A stretch of 64,000 bases of DNA from Chryseobacterium sp. (GCA_018260475.1 JAGLBA010000004.1:96971-160970); one strand, 5' to 3'; counted from the stretch's first letter, positions 17,505 to 26,041 are shown. Notes: generated by a model from the letters alone, not told the origin. Translations and numbers: made by a program.

Positions 17505-18551
17505 ATGATCTCGCCATTAGACCAAGATTTTTCCCAACTGAACCACTTTTTAACTGAGATGAAACCGACCAAACTTTTCTTTTTGGTTGATGAAAACACC
17601 CATGAACATTGTCTGCCTACACTACTTACCAATCTGGAAACCGAACTTCCTTTTGAAATAATAGAAATAGAGCCTGGCGAGGAAATGAAAACCATAGAAA
17701 CTGCCACGCATCTTTGGGAAATCCTCGCGGAATTCCAAGCTGACCGGAAATCTTTGCTTATCAATCTTGGCGGAGGCGTGATTACGGACATGGGAGGTTT
17801 TGTGGCATCCACTTATAAAAGAGGAATTCGCTTCATCAATATCCCGACGACACTTTTGGGAATTTGCGACGCATCGATTGGCGGGAAAACAGGCATCGAT
17901 CATGGTTTTCTGAAAAACATTGTGGGGACTTTCGCTTTGCCAGAACGCATCTTTGTTTATCCAAATTTTCTGCTTACACTCCCTTTCACCGAACTTCGGA
18001 GTGGATTTGCTGAAATGTTGAAACACGGATTAATCGCAGATGAAACTCATTGGAAAGATTTAATTTCTATCTATGAATTATCGGCGGAAAATGTGGCACC
18101 TCACATCGAAAAATCGATGAAAATAAAGCAAGATGTGGTAGAAAAAGACTTTAAAGAACGAAACATCCGCAAGACTTTAAATTTCGGGCATACTGTGGGA
18201 CACGCAGTGGAAAGTCTCTTTATGGCGGGTGAAAAACCGATACCGCATGGAGAGGCTGTGGCTATTGGGATGATTTGCGAAACTAAACTTTCGGAACTTT
18301 CTGGCTTGATTTCACCTGAAACTGCGGATGAAGTTATGAATGGAATAAGGAAATTTTTCCCTTATGTAAGGATTGATGATTTTAAAAATGAAGACCTCCT
18401 GAAATTAATGCTGAATGATAAGAAGAACGATGGAAGCACTATTAGCTTTTCCCTCATTACCGAAATTGGCAGCTGCGGTTATGACATTCATTGCGATACT
18501 GACAATATAAACACCAGTTTGAACTTTTATAAATTTGAGTTAAACAAATGA
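17505..18551 (+). CDS. aroB: 3-dehydroquinate synthase
   Basis: This 348-residue enzyme makes 3-dehydroquinate from DAHP in the shikimate pathway, using NAD and a divalent metal. Key signatures are GGGVITDMGGFVAS for NAD binding, TLLGICDASIGGKTGIDH, the SGFAEMLKHGLI segment, and the metal-binding histidines in LNFGHTVGHAVE and IPHGEAVAIGM. Length and motif order are normal. It has its own consensus promoter and no aro neighbours. A 230-nt AT-rich gap follows. Confidence 0.95.
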   Translation: MISPLDQDFSQLNHFLTEMKPTKLFFLVDENTHEHCLPTLLTNLETELPFEIIEIEPGEEMKTIETATHLWEILAEFQADRKSLLINLGGGVITDMGGFVASTYKRGIRFINIPTTLLGICDASIGGKTGIDHGFLKNIVGTFALPERIFVYPNFLLTLPFTELRSGFAEMLKHGLIADETHWKDLISIYELSAENVAPHIEKSMKIKQDVVEKDFKERNIRKTLNFGHTVGHAVESLFMAGEKPIPHGEAVAIGMICETKLSELSGLISPETADEVMNGIRKFFPYVRIDDFKNEDLLKLMLNDKKNDGSTISFSLITEIGSCGYDIHCDTDNINTSLNFYKFELNK

Positions 18552-18680
18552 TTTAATTTAGATTTATTCTAAATAATTAATTTTTTACTTATACAAATTA
18601 TTTATAATCAATATTTTACAATAGTTAACATTATCTTAATACATAATTAAAGTAAACTTAATTAAATGCTTTTTTATTTT

Positions 18681-18696
18681 TTGGCAAAGAATTTGA
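18681..18696 (+). promoter_or_regulatory. Possible sigma-54 (-24/-12) promoter of the beta-barrel protein gene
   Basis: TTGGCA at 18681-18686 followed by six bases and TTGA at 18693-18696 matches the spacing of the RpoN consensus (TTGGCACGnnnnTTGC); the final C is A here. It would give a leader of about 75 nt before the ATG at 18782. No good TAnnTTTG box was found nearby. Confidence 0.4.
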
Positions 18697-18781
18697 AACA
18701 ATGGCAATACCTGCAAACAACATAAAGCAGGAAACAAAAACTGAAACAAGAAAAATTAAAAAATTAAAAAACTTAGAAATT

Positions 18782-19369
18782 ATGAAAAAGTTAATCTTAG
18801 GTGCTGCACTTGCAGTGAGTTCTTTATCTTTCGCACAACAGTTTGGTGTAAAAGGTGGTGTAAACATTTCATCTATGGATGGTGACACTTGGTCAGACGC
18901 AAAGTCTAAAGTAGGTTTCTACGCTGGTTTCTTATACAACGCTCCACTAGGTGCTAACTTCAGCATCCAACCAGAATTAATTTATACTCAGTACGGTGCC
19001 AAACTACTTGACAATGCGATACAAAAAACAAATTTAAATATCGGTTATGTTGCGGTACCTGTTATGTTTCAATATAACTTCGTTCCTAACTTCTATGTAG
19101 AGGCAGGTCCTGAATTCGGTTTTAATGTAAATGCAAATGCAAAGACCGACTATAAAAACGATAATATAAAAGCTTCAGCTAGAACAGAAATTGATACTGA
19201 TAACTTCAAGACATTCAACTTCGGTATGGGTATCGGTTTGGGCTACGATTTTACAGAGAATGTAGGTATTAACGCTCGTTATACTGCAGGTCTTACTAAT
19301 GTTTATGAAAACGACAAGTTAGATGCTAAAAACGGTGCATTCCAAGTTGGTTTGAACTACAAATTCTAA
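18782..19369 (+). CDS. Outer-membrane beta-barrel protein (porin family, OMP_b-brl_2 type)
   Basis: The mature start is the ATG at 18782, giving 195 residues with a clear signal peptide (MKKLILGAALAVSSLSFAQ). The longer frame from 18701 adds 27 polar, Lys-rich residues before the signal peptide and is rejected. The rest is an eight-strand-like barrel: GVKGGVNISSM, YAGFLYNAPLG, FSIQPELIYTQYGAK, YVAVPVMFQYNF, FYVEAGPEFGFNV, a variable loop, then GLGYDFTENVGINARYTAG and the terminal FQVGLNYKF. This is the OmpX/PorT-like small barrel common in Flavobacteria; function and substrate are unknown. A strong terminator follows. Confidence 0.88.
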   Translation: MKKLILGAALAVSSLSFAQQFGVKGGVNISSMDGDTWSDAKSKVGFYAGFLYNAPLGANFSIQPELIYTQYGAKLLDNAIQKTNLNIGYVAVPVMFQYNFVPNFYVEAGPEFGFNVNANAKTDYKNDNIKASARTEIDTDNFKTFNFGMGIGLGYDFTENVGINARYTAGLTNVYENDKLDAKNGAFQVGLNYKF

Positions 19370-19394
19370 GATAAAGATAAGTCTTGAGAAAGAT

Positions 19395-19425
19395 AAACCG
19401 GGAGATTATTCTTCCGGTTTTTTTG
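19395..19425. terminator. Bidirectional intrinsic terminator between the beta-barrel gene and purF
   Basis: An 11-bp stem (aaaccgggaga at 19395-19405 with tcttccggttt at 19410-19420, one G-T pair) and a TTAT loop are followed by T-rich sequence. It lies between convergent genes. Confidence 0.88.
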
Positions 19426-19442
19426 TTTAAATTTTTAAAAAA

Positions 19443-20939
19443 TTACTCGTCGGTATATTTTATGTTCGGGCCTTTTGGTACTGGATATTCTTCGGTGAAA
19501 CAGCCAAAACAATGCTTGTCGCTCCCTAAGATTTCCTTTAAATTATCAATACTCAAAAACTCTAAACTATCCACATCCAAATAAGCGCGAAGCTCCTCCA
19601 CACTCATATTCGCAGAAATCAGATCGTCCTTTGTAGGTGTGTCTATTCCCAGATAACATGGCGCAATAATCGGCGGGGATACACTTCGGAAGTGGATTTC
19701 TTTCGCACCTGCCTCCTTCATTATTTTCACCAATCTCTTTGACGTGGTCCCACGTACGATTGAGTCATCTATAATTACGATTCTTTTTCCTTTGATTTCG
19801 GAGATAATTGGGTTGAGTTTCAGGTTGACGATGCGCTCGCGCATCTCCTGCGTAGGCACTATGAAACTACGGCCGATGTATCTATTTTTAATTAAAACAG
19901 GGCGGAACGGTATCCCTGAAGCTTTGGAAAATCCAATCGCAGCCGGAACACCAGAATCCGGAACACCAATCACCATATCTGCCTCTACAGGTGCCTGTTC
20001 CCATATTTTTTCACCGGATTTTTCGCGAACCTCGTGTACATTAATGCCTTCCATATACGTATCCGGACGTGCAAAATAAATGTACTCAAAAGCACAAATC
20101 CTGCGCTCGCAATTTTCTTTTACTACAAACGACTGAAGTCCCACTTCATTTTCGCTAGTGTAAACGATTTCACCGGGAAGGATGTCGCGCACATATTGCG
20201 CACCCACGGCGTCCAGCGCAGCAGTTTCAGAAGCTGCTACAAAAGTATTTTCGTCTATCGCACCCAAAACCAACGGACGAATTCCGTTGAAATCCCGGAA
20301 TGCAAAAAACTTGTTCCGCGTGATTCCTACTACGGAATAGGCGCCTTGGATTTTCTCCATTGTTGCCTTTATGGCACCGCGCAAACCGAGATCCAGATTT
20401 TTTTGAATCAATCTTAAGATTACTTCGGAATCAGATGTCGCCTTGAAAACCACGCCTTCCGCCTCGAGCTCTTTTTTAAGTTCGATCGCATTGGTCAGGT
20501 TGCCGTTGTGAGCTATGGAAAGGATGATTTGATCATATTCGTTTTTAGCGAAAAAAGGCTGAAAATTATACTTCTTTTTGTCGCCGGCGGTAGTGTATCT
20601 CGTATGCCCGATTACGCCATTGCCCATAAATTCTTCAGGATTTCGAATGGTTTTAAAGGCATCCAGCACGAGGCCTTCTTCCTTTACATTATTAATTCTG
20701 TTGCTTTTCATGACCGATATCCCGCAAGCCTCCTGTCCGCGGTGCTGCAGAGCAAAAAGCCCGAACTGGGAAAGCGAAAAGGTGTCGATATCGGTTTCGG
20801 AATAAAGTCCAAAAATACCGCATTCCTCGGTAGGTGCGTCCATTTGTTCCTCCTCCTTGGTACGGAAAAGGTTTCTGCCATATGGTCTTTCGGCAAATTG
20901 TTTCAGGTACGCTTCCTTATGATTCTGAAAATCTTTCAT
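19443..20939 (-). CDS. purF: Amidophosphoribosyltransferase
   Basis: This 498-residue enzyme catalyses the first committed step of purine synthesis, making phosphoribosylamine from PRPP and glutamine. The N-terminal nucleophile is Cys40 in EECGIFGLYS, exposed after propeptide removal. The glutaminase half shows QHRGQEACGI, HTRYTTAGD and IAHNGNLTN. The PRPP loop is VIIDDSIVRGTTSKRLV. A late ATG (Met33) would leave a short propeptide and cannot be excluded, but the upstream start is kept because the N-terminal 32 residues look coding. It is the last gene of a minus-strand run satD-DUF3307-purC-purF, 20 nt after purC. Confidence 0.95.
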   Translation of the reverse strand: MKDFQNHKEAYLKQFAERPYGRNLFRTKEEEQMDAPTEECGIFGLYSETDIDTFSLSQFGLFALQHRGQEACGISVMKSNRINNVKEEGLVLDAFKTIRNPEEFMGNGVIGHTRYTTAGDKKKYNFQPFFAKNEYDQIILSIAHNGNLTNAIELKKELEAEGVVFKATSDSEVILRLIQKNLDLGLRGAIKATMEKIQGAYSVVGITRNKFFAFRDFNGIRPLVLGAIDENTFVAASETAALDAVGAQYVRDILPGEIVYTSENEVGLQSFVVKENCERRICAFEYIYFARPDTYMEGINVHEVREKSGEKIWEQAPVEADMVIGVPDSGVPAAIGFSKASGIPFRPVLIKNRYIGRSFIVPTQEMRERIVNLKLNPIISEIKGKRIVIIDDSIVRGTTSKRLVKIMKEAGAKEIHFRSVSPPIIAPCYLGIDTPTKDDLISANMSVEELRAYLDVDSLEFLSIDNLKEILGSDKHCFGCFTEEYPVPKGPNIKYTDE

Positions 20940-20959
20940 TATTAAATTTAAGATAAAAA

Positions 20960-21679
20960 CTATTTGTTCAGCGCGGTCTTCAGGCGGTTATAAATTTCTT
21001 CGTAGGCCTCGGTTACTTCACCCAGGTCTCTGCGGAAACGGTCTTTATCGAGTTTTTTCATCGTATCCTTGTCCCAAAGGCGGCAAGTGTCCGGTGAAAT
21101 TTCATCAGCCAAAACGATTTTCCCGTCAGAAGTTTTTCCGAGTTCGATTTTAAAATCAACCAAAATGATATTCATTTTATCAAAAAGATCGATCAGATAT
21201 TCATTTATCTTTCCTGTAAGAGCATACATTTCATTGAGTTCTTCATAGGTGGCAGCGCCAAGGAAAACGGCGTGATGATCATTGATTAGCGGGTCTCCCA
21301 ACTCATCCTTTTTATAACAAATATCAAAAATAACCACCGGAGATTTGATGCCCTCTTCGATACCTAGGCGTTGTGCCATGCTGCCAGCGGAGTAGTTTCT
21401 CACCACCATTTCCAGTGGGATAATATTCACTTTCTTCACCAGTTGTTCGCGGTCGTCCAGTTTTTTGATGAAATGCGTGGAAACACCGTTTTCGATCAAA
21501 TATTCAAAAATCAAGGTAGAGATAGCGTTGTTTAGTTCGCCTTTTTTATCCACTTGTCCTTTCTTTTGCGCGTTGAAGGCGGTAGCATCATCTTTATATC
21601 TCACCACCACCTCTTCGGCATTGTCTGTAGCGAATACTTGTTTGGCTTTTCCTTCGTAAAGCATTTCTCTTTTTTCCAT
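20960..21679 (-). CDS. purC: Phosphoribosylaminoimidazole-succinocarboxamide synthase
   Basis: This 239-residue SAICAR synthetase condenses CAIR with aspartate using ATP. Signatures are the N-terminal [12 protein letters not shown] (ATP loop), the [13 protein letters not shown] segment, [14 protein letters not shown], and [12 protein letters not shown], which binds ATP/Mg. Length is as in the short bacterial PurC type. It starts only 17 nt after the DUF3307 gene stop with no terminator between, so purine genes may be carried on the same transcript as satD. purF follows after 20 nt. Confidence 0.95.
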   Translation of the reverse strand: MEKREMLYEGKAKQVFATDNAEEVVVRYKDDATAFNAQKKGQVDKKGELNNAISTLIFEYLIENGVSTHFIKKLDDREQLVKKVNIIPLEMVVRNYSAGSMAQRLGIEEGIKSPVVIFDICYKKDELGDPLINDHHAVFLGAATYEELNEMYALTGKINEYLIDLFDKMNIILVDFKIELGKTSDGKIVLADEISPDTCRLWDKDTMKKLDKDRFRRDLGEVTEAYEEIYNRLKTALNK

Positions 21680-21696
21680 ATCAGATTTTATAAAGT

Positions 21697-22395
21697 TTAA
21701 ATTTTAATTAAAATTCCAGTGAGAATGGCCGTCCCGAAGCTCAGGAGCGTTCCTATCAATACATATTCGGTTAATTTTCTTTGTTTAGCCTGCGCCAGAT
21801 CGCTGAACCTGAAAACAGACTTCGCGGCCACCATAAATCCCACGCCCTCCCAATGATTAACGGCGATGAATACGAAGACCATCAGCCTTTCCAAAATCCC
21901 GATGTACTTTCCGGCGTTTGCCAAAGATTCAGTTTGCACGGCATTTTTATCAGCCGTTACGGGCGTCCAGCTTGTGATTAGCATTTTGATCATTAGCGAA
22001 GCCGGCAGGGTGAGGAATACTGCGGCTGTTATATATTTTAAAAAAATGGGGTTCGAAAAAAATACTGCATCAAATTCATTAAAATAATACGAAACCGCTG
22101 CGATGACCGAAAAATGTAGAATTTGATCCAGAAAAAACCACTTTTTTTTATCTTTTTCTGTTTGAAATTGCAGTTTTACCCAATCGATAATCAAGTGCGA
22201 AATTGCTATTACCGCAGCGACCCAAATAAGTTGTAAATCCCCGAGCAGCAAAATTGCCAGCACAAAATGGATGAGGATGTGCAGATACAGATACGGGCTC
22301 GCCGCCTTGTGCTTTTCTTTGTCCGAAACCCACACCGTTGGCTGCAGGAGGAAGTCCCCGAGAAAATGCGCCAGTATGAGTTTGGTAAAAATCAT
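21697..22395 (-). CDS. DUF3307 membrane protein
   Basis: This 232-residue polytopic membrane protein contains the conserved N-terminal segment [12 protein letters not shown] followed by [13 protein letters not shown] and a second histidine-containing segment [12 protein letters not shown], the hallmarks of DUF3307. About six hydrophobic helices are seen. Its ATG overlaps the satD stop by one base (position 22395), so the pair is translationally coupled; this pairing of SatD and DUF3307 recurs in other genomes as far as I recall. The biochemical role is unknown; the conserved His and Asp residues in membrane segments could point to a membrane hydrolase. Confidence 0.85.
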   Translation of the reverse strand: MIFTKLILAHFLGDFLLQPTVWVSDKEKHKAASPYLYLHILIHFVLAILLLGDLQLIWVAAVIAISHLIIDWVKLQFQTEKDKKKWFFLDQILHFSVIAAVSYYFNEFDAVFFSNPIFLKYITAAVFLTLPASLMIKMLITSWTPVTADKNAVQTESLANAGKYIGILERLMVFVFIAVNHWEGVGFMVAAKSVFRFSDLAQAKQRKLTEYVLIGTLLSFGTAILTGILIKI

Positions 22396-23000
22396 TATAG
22401 TTCAGAGATTTTTTTCCTAAAAAATGTGTCGGTTTCTTTTATGAGGTCCAGATTTGCTCGCTTTAATCTTTGGCTTACTGAGGATTGTGAAATGCTGAAT
22501 TTTTTAGCCAAATCTTCCTGGGTAGTTTCTTTATTGGTAATAAACTCGTGGATTATTTCCGCCACGGCGGGTGTCCAGTTATCAAAATCTATGGAGCACC
22601 ATTTGAAGACGATGTTCAAATCGCGATCCACCTTTTCGTTCGGGGTTTGTATCGCCAGTGTTCTGCCCGCTGTTTTGATGTCGTTCAGCAGCCTGCCGGA
22701 ATTCACATAGGCTGTGCCGTTGGATTCCGTAATTTTTGGGGAGGTAAACTGTTCTTCGCCAATGCCGATCGCCATGCGTACATCGAGGTTTTCATGGCTG
22801 CAGATCAGGGATTTTATAGCGAGGAATATTTTGAAGGCACTACCGATGTCGCATTTTACTTGGAACTCGTCGCCACGGTAAATTTCCCAGTATTCAGGGG
22901 TTTCTCCATAGGTTTGGAGAAGTTTTTTTAAATCATTAATCCAAACCTCGGCATCGGTGCTTTGGGAATTTATGATGTCGCCCGTAATTACTGCTATCAT
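22395..23000 (-). CDS. SatD family transcriptional regulator
   Basis: This 201-residue protein has a SatD family N-terminal domain (AVITGDIINSQ, YRGDEFQVKC, VRMAIGIGEE, AYVNSGRLLNDIK) and a C-terminal helix-turn-helix (about residues 157-180: TQEDLAKKFSISQSSVSQRLKRAN). The N-terminal domain has the feel of a nucleotide-cyclase-like ferredoxin fold, suggesting a small-molecule sensor. It is the first gene of the run with DUF3307, purC and purF. Four perfect ATAAG-N8-CTTAT inverted repeats lie directly upstream, one inside its own promoter, so autoregulation is likely. Its ATG is four bases from the -7 box. Confidence 0.85.
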   Translation of the reverse strand: MIAVITGDIINSQSTDAEVWINDLKKLLQTYGETPEYWEIYRGDEFQVKCDIGSAFKIFLAIKSLICSHENLDVRMAIGIGEEQFTSPKITESNGTAYVNSGRLLNDIKTAGRTLAIQTPNEKVDRDLNIVFKWCSIDFDNWTPAVAEIIHEFITNKETTQEDLAKKFSISQSSVSQRLKRANLDLIKETDTFFRKKISEL

Positions 23001-23004
23001 CTGA

Positions 23005-23035
23005 CAAAAATAAGCAAATAAACTTATAAAACCAA
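23005..23035 (-). promoter_or_regulatory. Consensus promoter of satD
   Basis: On the minus strand TTG (plus 23033-23035) and tatttttg (plus 23005-23012) are 20 nt apart, a perfect Bacteroidota promoter. The box ends four bases before the ATG at 23000, so the message may be leaderless. The first inverted repeat of the operator array fills the spacer. Confidence 0.65.
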
Positions 23036-23121
23036 GGTATAAGCCAATGTACTTATATGATCATTTTTGAATTTATAAGCAAAATAACTTATATTTTAAG
23101 TTTATAAGCAAAATATCTTAT
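23010..23121. promoter_or_regulatory. Array of four ATAAG-N8-CTTAT inverted repeats (probable SatD operator)
   Basis: Four copies of a perfect inverted repeat, ATAAG and CTTAT separated by exactly 8 nt, lie at 23010-23027, 23039-23056, 23075-23092 and 23104-23121. The spacer always starts with CAAA or CCAA. Start-to-start distances are 29, 36 and 29. The array fills most of the 178-nt gap between satD and the divergent acyl-CoA dehydrogenase gene; the first copy overlaps the satD promoter. Confidence 0.75.
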
Positions 23122-23156
23122 ATTTTAAAAAAATTTCTCGACCAAACAAAAAATAC

Positions 23157-23164
23157 TATCTTTG
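23157..23164 (+). promoter_or_regulatory. -7 box (tatctttg) of the acyl-CoA dehydrogenase gene
   Basis: A perfect TAnnTTTG lies 14 nt before the ATG at 23179; the expected TTG appears only as TTC at 23135-23137, with a 19-nt spacer. Confidence 0.5.
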
Positions 23165-23178
23165 AGAAACCAAAAAAA

Positions 23179-24318
23179 ATGACAACCGCTATGAACGACA
23201 ACCTAAAGATGGTCGCTGAAACCGCTAGAGATTTTGCAGAAAAACACATCCGCCCAAACATTATGGAATGGGACGAAAGTCAGACCTTCCCGAAAGAACT
23301 CTTCCACCAGCTGGGAGAAATGGGCTTCATGGGCATCGTAGTTCCAGAAAAATACGGCGGTTCCGGCCTTTCTTATCATGAATATGTCACCATTTTGGAC
23401 GAAATTTCTAAAGTAGATCCTTCTATCGGTCTATCCTTAGCGGCTCATAACTCACTGTGTACCAATCATATATACGAGTTCGGAAACGAGGAACAACGCA
23501 ACAAATGGCTTCCGAAACTGGCTTCCGGACAAGTCATAGGTGCCTGGGGACTTACCGAACACAACACGGGATCCGATTCCGGTGGTATGAACACTACTGC
23601 TGTGAAAGACGGCGACGAGTGGGTTTTGAATGGTGCCAAAAACTTCATTACGCACGCGATCTCCGGGGATATTGCTGTGGTGATGACAAGAACCAGCGAG
23701 AAGGGTGCAAAGAATAATTCCACCGCTTTCGTTTTGGAAAAAGGAATGCCAGGTTTTTCTTCAGGAAAAAAAGAAAATAAACTCGGGATGCGCGCTTCCG
23801 AAACCGCAGAATTGATTTTCGATAATGTAAGAGTTCCTGATGCCAACCGCCTCGGCGAAGTGGGTGAAGGCTTCAAGCAAGCGATGAAAATTCTTGATGG
23901 CGGGCGTATCTCCATCGCGGCACTTTCCCTGGGAACTGCTCGTGGCGCATACGAAGCAGCATTGAAATATTCTAAAGAAAGACATCAGTTTGGCAAAGCG
24001 ATCAACCAGTTCCAGGCCGTAAATTTTATGTTAGCAGATATGGCAACCGAAATCCAAGCCGCTGAACTCCTAATCCGACATGCAGCAGACTTGAAAAACG
24101 CTAAACAGCCGATGACCAAAGAAGGCGCAATGGCTAAACTATATGCTTCCGAAGCGAGTGTAAGAATTGCCAATAATGCGGTACAAATATTCGGCGGATA
24201 TGGCTATACGAAAGACTTCCCGGTAGAGAAATTCTACAGAGATGCAAAACTTTGCACCATCGGCGAAGGAACATCCGAAATCCAAAGATTGGTCATAGGA
24301 AGAGAGATTTCAAAATAG
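23179..24318 (+). CDS. Acyl-CoA dehydrogenase
   Basis: This 379-residue FAD enzyme oxidises acyl-CoA to trans-2-enoyl-CoA in beta-oxidation or branched-chain amino acid breakdown. It has the three-domain layout: an alpha-helical N-terminus, the middle domain with AWGLTEHNTGSDSGG (FAD and substrate contacts), and the C-terminal helical domain with RHQFGKAINQFQAV and QIFGGYGYTKDFPVEKFYRDAK. The IGEGTSEIQR segment near the end holds the catalytic-glutamate region of the short/medium-chain type. The chain-length preference cannot be read. A second ATG four codons in could also be the start. The gene is monocistronic, with its own terminator. Confidence 0.93.
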   Translation: MTTAMNDNLKMVAETARDFAEKHIRPNIMEWDESQTFPKELFHQLGEMGFMGIVVPEKYGGSGLSYHEYVTILDEISKVDPSIGLSLAAHNSLCTNHIYEFGNEEQRNKWLPKLASGQVIGAWGLTEHNTGSDSGGMNTTAVKDGDEWVLNGAKNFITHAISGDIAVVMTRTSEKGAKNNSTAFVLEKGMPGFSSGKKENKLGMRASETAELIFDNVRVPDANRLGEVGEGFKQAMKILDGGRISIAALSLGTARGAYEAALKYSKERHQFGKAINQFQAVNFMLADMATEIQAAELLIRHAADLKNAKQPMTKEGAMAKLYASEASVRIANNAVQIFGGYGYTKDFPVEKFYRDAKLCTIGEGTSEIQRLVIGREISK

Positions 24319-24341
24319 ACATTGACTAAATTTTAATCCAC

Positions 24342-24372
24342 AAGCATCGGCATTTGTCCGGTGCTTTTTTTT
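24342..24372 (+). terminator. Intrinsic terminator of the acyl-CoA dehydrogenase gene
   Basis: A 9-bp stem (aagcatcgg at 24342-24350 with ccggtgctt at 24358-24366, one T-G pair) and a 7-nt loop are followed by a T-run. Confidence 0.88.
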
Positions 24373-24379
24373 ATATTTG
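24372..24379 (+). promoter_or_regulatory. -7 box (tatatttg) of the NTP pyrophosphohydrolase gene
   Basis: A perfect TAnnTTTG begins just after the preceding terminator and ends 18 nt before the ATG at 24398. TTG at 24354-24356 gives a 15-nt spacer, slightly short. Confidence 0.4.
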
Positions 24380-24397
24380 CTTAAATATTTCAAATTA

Positions 24398-24865
24398 ATG
24401 GAAAAATTAGACAGCCTGAATCAGGTGGCAGAATTTCATAAAACTTTTAACGCGCCGATCTTAGAAACACCAACTATTCCCTCCAAAGAGCGTTCCGAAC
24501 TGCGCGTGGCTCTGCTGCAAGAAGAATTGGACGAACTGAAACAGGCTATCGCCGACCAAGATATCGTAGAAATTGCCGACGCCCTTTGCGACCTTCAATA
24601 TGTGTTGAGCGGTGCCGTGCTGGAATTCGGTCTCGGCGAGAAATTTGGTGAATTATTCAACGAAGTACAAAGATCCAACATGTCTAAAGCCTGCACCACA
24701 CAAGATGAGGCAGATGCGACGATAGAATTTTATAAAGACAAAGGCCAGGAAGCCTACTCCGAAAAGTCTGGCGAAAAAATAAATGTACACCGCAAAGAGG
24801 ATAACAAGGTGTTGAAAAGCATCAACTATTCCCCGGCGGATCTCGCTTCAATTTTAAACAGATAA
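24398..24865 (+). CDS. MazG-like nucleoside triphosphate pyrophosphohydrolase
   Basis: This 155-residue all-alpha NTP pyrophosphohydrolase starts at the ATG at 24398; a frame extension to 24377 runs back into the terminator and promoter and is rejected. The metal-binding acidic pattern of the MazG/HisE-like superfamily is present: EELDELKQA, then DIVEIADALCDLQYVLSGAVLEFGL, then FNEVQRSNMSKA. The family hydrolyses NTPs or modified nucleotides to NMP and pyrophosphate, often for nucleotide-pool cleaning. The next gene starts 4 nt after the stop, so it heads a small operon running to the terminator at 26209. Confidence 0.82.
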   Translation: MEKLDSLNQVAEFHKTFNAPILETPTIPSKERSELRVALLQEELDELKQAIADQDIVEIADALCDLQYVLSGAVLEFGLGEKFGELFNEVQRSNMSKACTTQDEADATIEFYKDKGQEAYSEKSGEKINVHRKEDNKVLKSINYSPADLASILNR

Positions 24866-24869
24866 AATA

Positions 24870-25418
24870 ATGAAAAAACTAATAATAGCCGCTATCACCA
24901 TCCTATCTCTTTGGTCTTGCGAAACCAATAAGGTCGTGGTAAACCGACAAGTAGAGAGCAAAAATGATGGGCAAATGCTGCTCGGTACACAAACCAAAGA
25001 CCAATTTTTGAAAGAGCCTTTCAGCGACTGGTACAGCAAGGAGCACGAAGAATATACACTGGATGAAGCAGCTATGGTTGAACTGAAAAAAGCAAAACTT
25101 AAATCTTACCAAATTACCACCGTACTTGGCACTTGGTGTGAAGATAGTCACCGAGAATTCCCAAGAATGATGAAAATTTTGGAGGCCGCAGGTTTCCCAA
25201 CGGAGAAACTCACCATCATCGCAGTGAACCGTAAAAAAGAATCTCCGGAGGGCGAAGAAGGTAAATTTAATATCCAAAAAGTACCTACCTTCATCATCAA
25301 AAAATATGGTCGTGAGGTTGGTAGGATTATAGAAATGCCGAAATCCGGGTATCTGGAGAGAGATTTGGTAGAAATTTTGAAAAAGGATGATTCTTCAGTA
25401 AAAGATCTTTTTAAATAA
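24870..25418 (+). CDS. Thioredoxin-fold lipoprotein with a single active-site cysteine
   Basis: This 182-residue lipoprotein has signal MKKLIIAAITILSLWSC (acylated Cys17). The C-terminal two thirds have a thioredoxin fold: TTVLGTWCEDSHREFPRMMK (active-site helix start), LTIIAVNRK, then the cis-proline strand VPTFIIKKYGREVGR. The active site reads WCEDS, so the second cysteine of CxxC is a serine and the protein cannot be a standard dithiol oxidoreductase; a monothiol reductase or chaperone-like role is possible. It is probably attached to a membrane facing the periplasm. It lies 4 nt after the pyrophosphohydrolase gene and 7 nt before the DUF4230 gene. Confidence 0.82.
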   Translation: MKKLIIAAITILSLWSCETNKVVVNRQVESKNDGQMLLGTQTKDQFLKEPFSDWYSKEHEEYTLDEAAMVELKKAKLKSYQITTVLGTWCEDSHREFPRMMKILEAAGFPTEKLTIIAVNRKKESPEGEEGKFNIQKVPTFIIKKYGREVGRIIEMPKSGYLERDLVEILKKDDSSVKDLFK

Positions 25419-25425
25419 GAATATT

Positions 25426-26037
25426 TTGAACAGAAACAAAATTATATTAGCCTTTGCTTCCGGCATCATCGCTGGGGTTGTGCTATTTTTTCTGTGGAAA
25501 AATGCCTTTAAAAAATCCGAGGAGAAAGTCCAGAATGACTATTACATCATCACCAACCAAATTACAAAAATGAACAAAATGGTAGTGATGGAACAGGATT
25601 TTTCCAGCATACAGAAAACAAAAATCACGGCAGAGATGCTGGGCGGAATTCTGCCTTCCGCAGAAAAGGAACTCATCACCTTCACCAAAACCAATGCACA
25701 GGTTACCTATGACCTGAATAAAATGAAAATGGAGGTAGATAGCATTAATAAAAAACTGGTTATCAAAGAATTGCCAAATGCCGATATCCGAATTTCTCCA
25801 AGTGTGGAAATCACTTCCATTGATGATTCTTTTTTCAACCGAATAGACCAAAAAGATATTCAAAAAATAACCAAAACGGCGAAAGACAATGCTTATAAAA
25901 CCGTGAATCAAAACCGATTACGCAACGAAGGACGCAAACAATTACAAACAAATCTGGAACAAATTTTTGTTTTGGCAAAAGCTCTAAACTACAAGATAGA
26001 AGACCAAACCGGACAAATGGACCAATCTAAACTTTAA
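25426..26037 (+). CDS. DUF4230 membrane-anchored protein
   Basis: This 203-residue protein has one N-terminal membrane anchor (about residues 5-23) and a periplasmic domain with the DUF4230 pattern: ITFTKTNAQVTYDLNKMKMEVD, then LPNADIRISPSVEITSIDDSFFN, then a helical C-terminus. The function of the family is unknown. The start is taken as TTG at 25426 because no ATG precedes the hydrophobic anchor. It sits in a tight operon between the thioredoxin-like lipoprotein and a small disordered protein. Confidence 0.78.
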   Translation: MNRNKIILAFASGIIAGVVLFFLWKNAFKKSEEKVQNDYYIITNQITKMNKMVVMEQDFSSIQKTKITAEMLGGILPSAEKELITFTKTNAQVTYDLNKMKMEVDSINKKLVIKELPNADIRISPSVEITSIDDSFFNRIDQKDIQKITKTAKDNAYKTVNQNRLRNEGRKQLQTNLEQIFVLAKALNYKIEDQTGQMDQSKL

Positions 26038-26041
26038 AATT

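Noticed and set aside
23010-23121. CRISPR array
   Set aside because: The repeats are 18-nt inverted repeats with short, AT-rich and similar intervals rather than unique spacers, and no cas genes are present.
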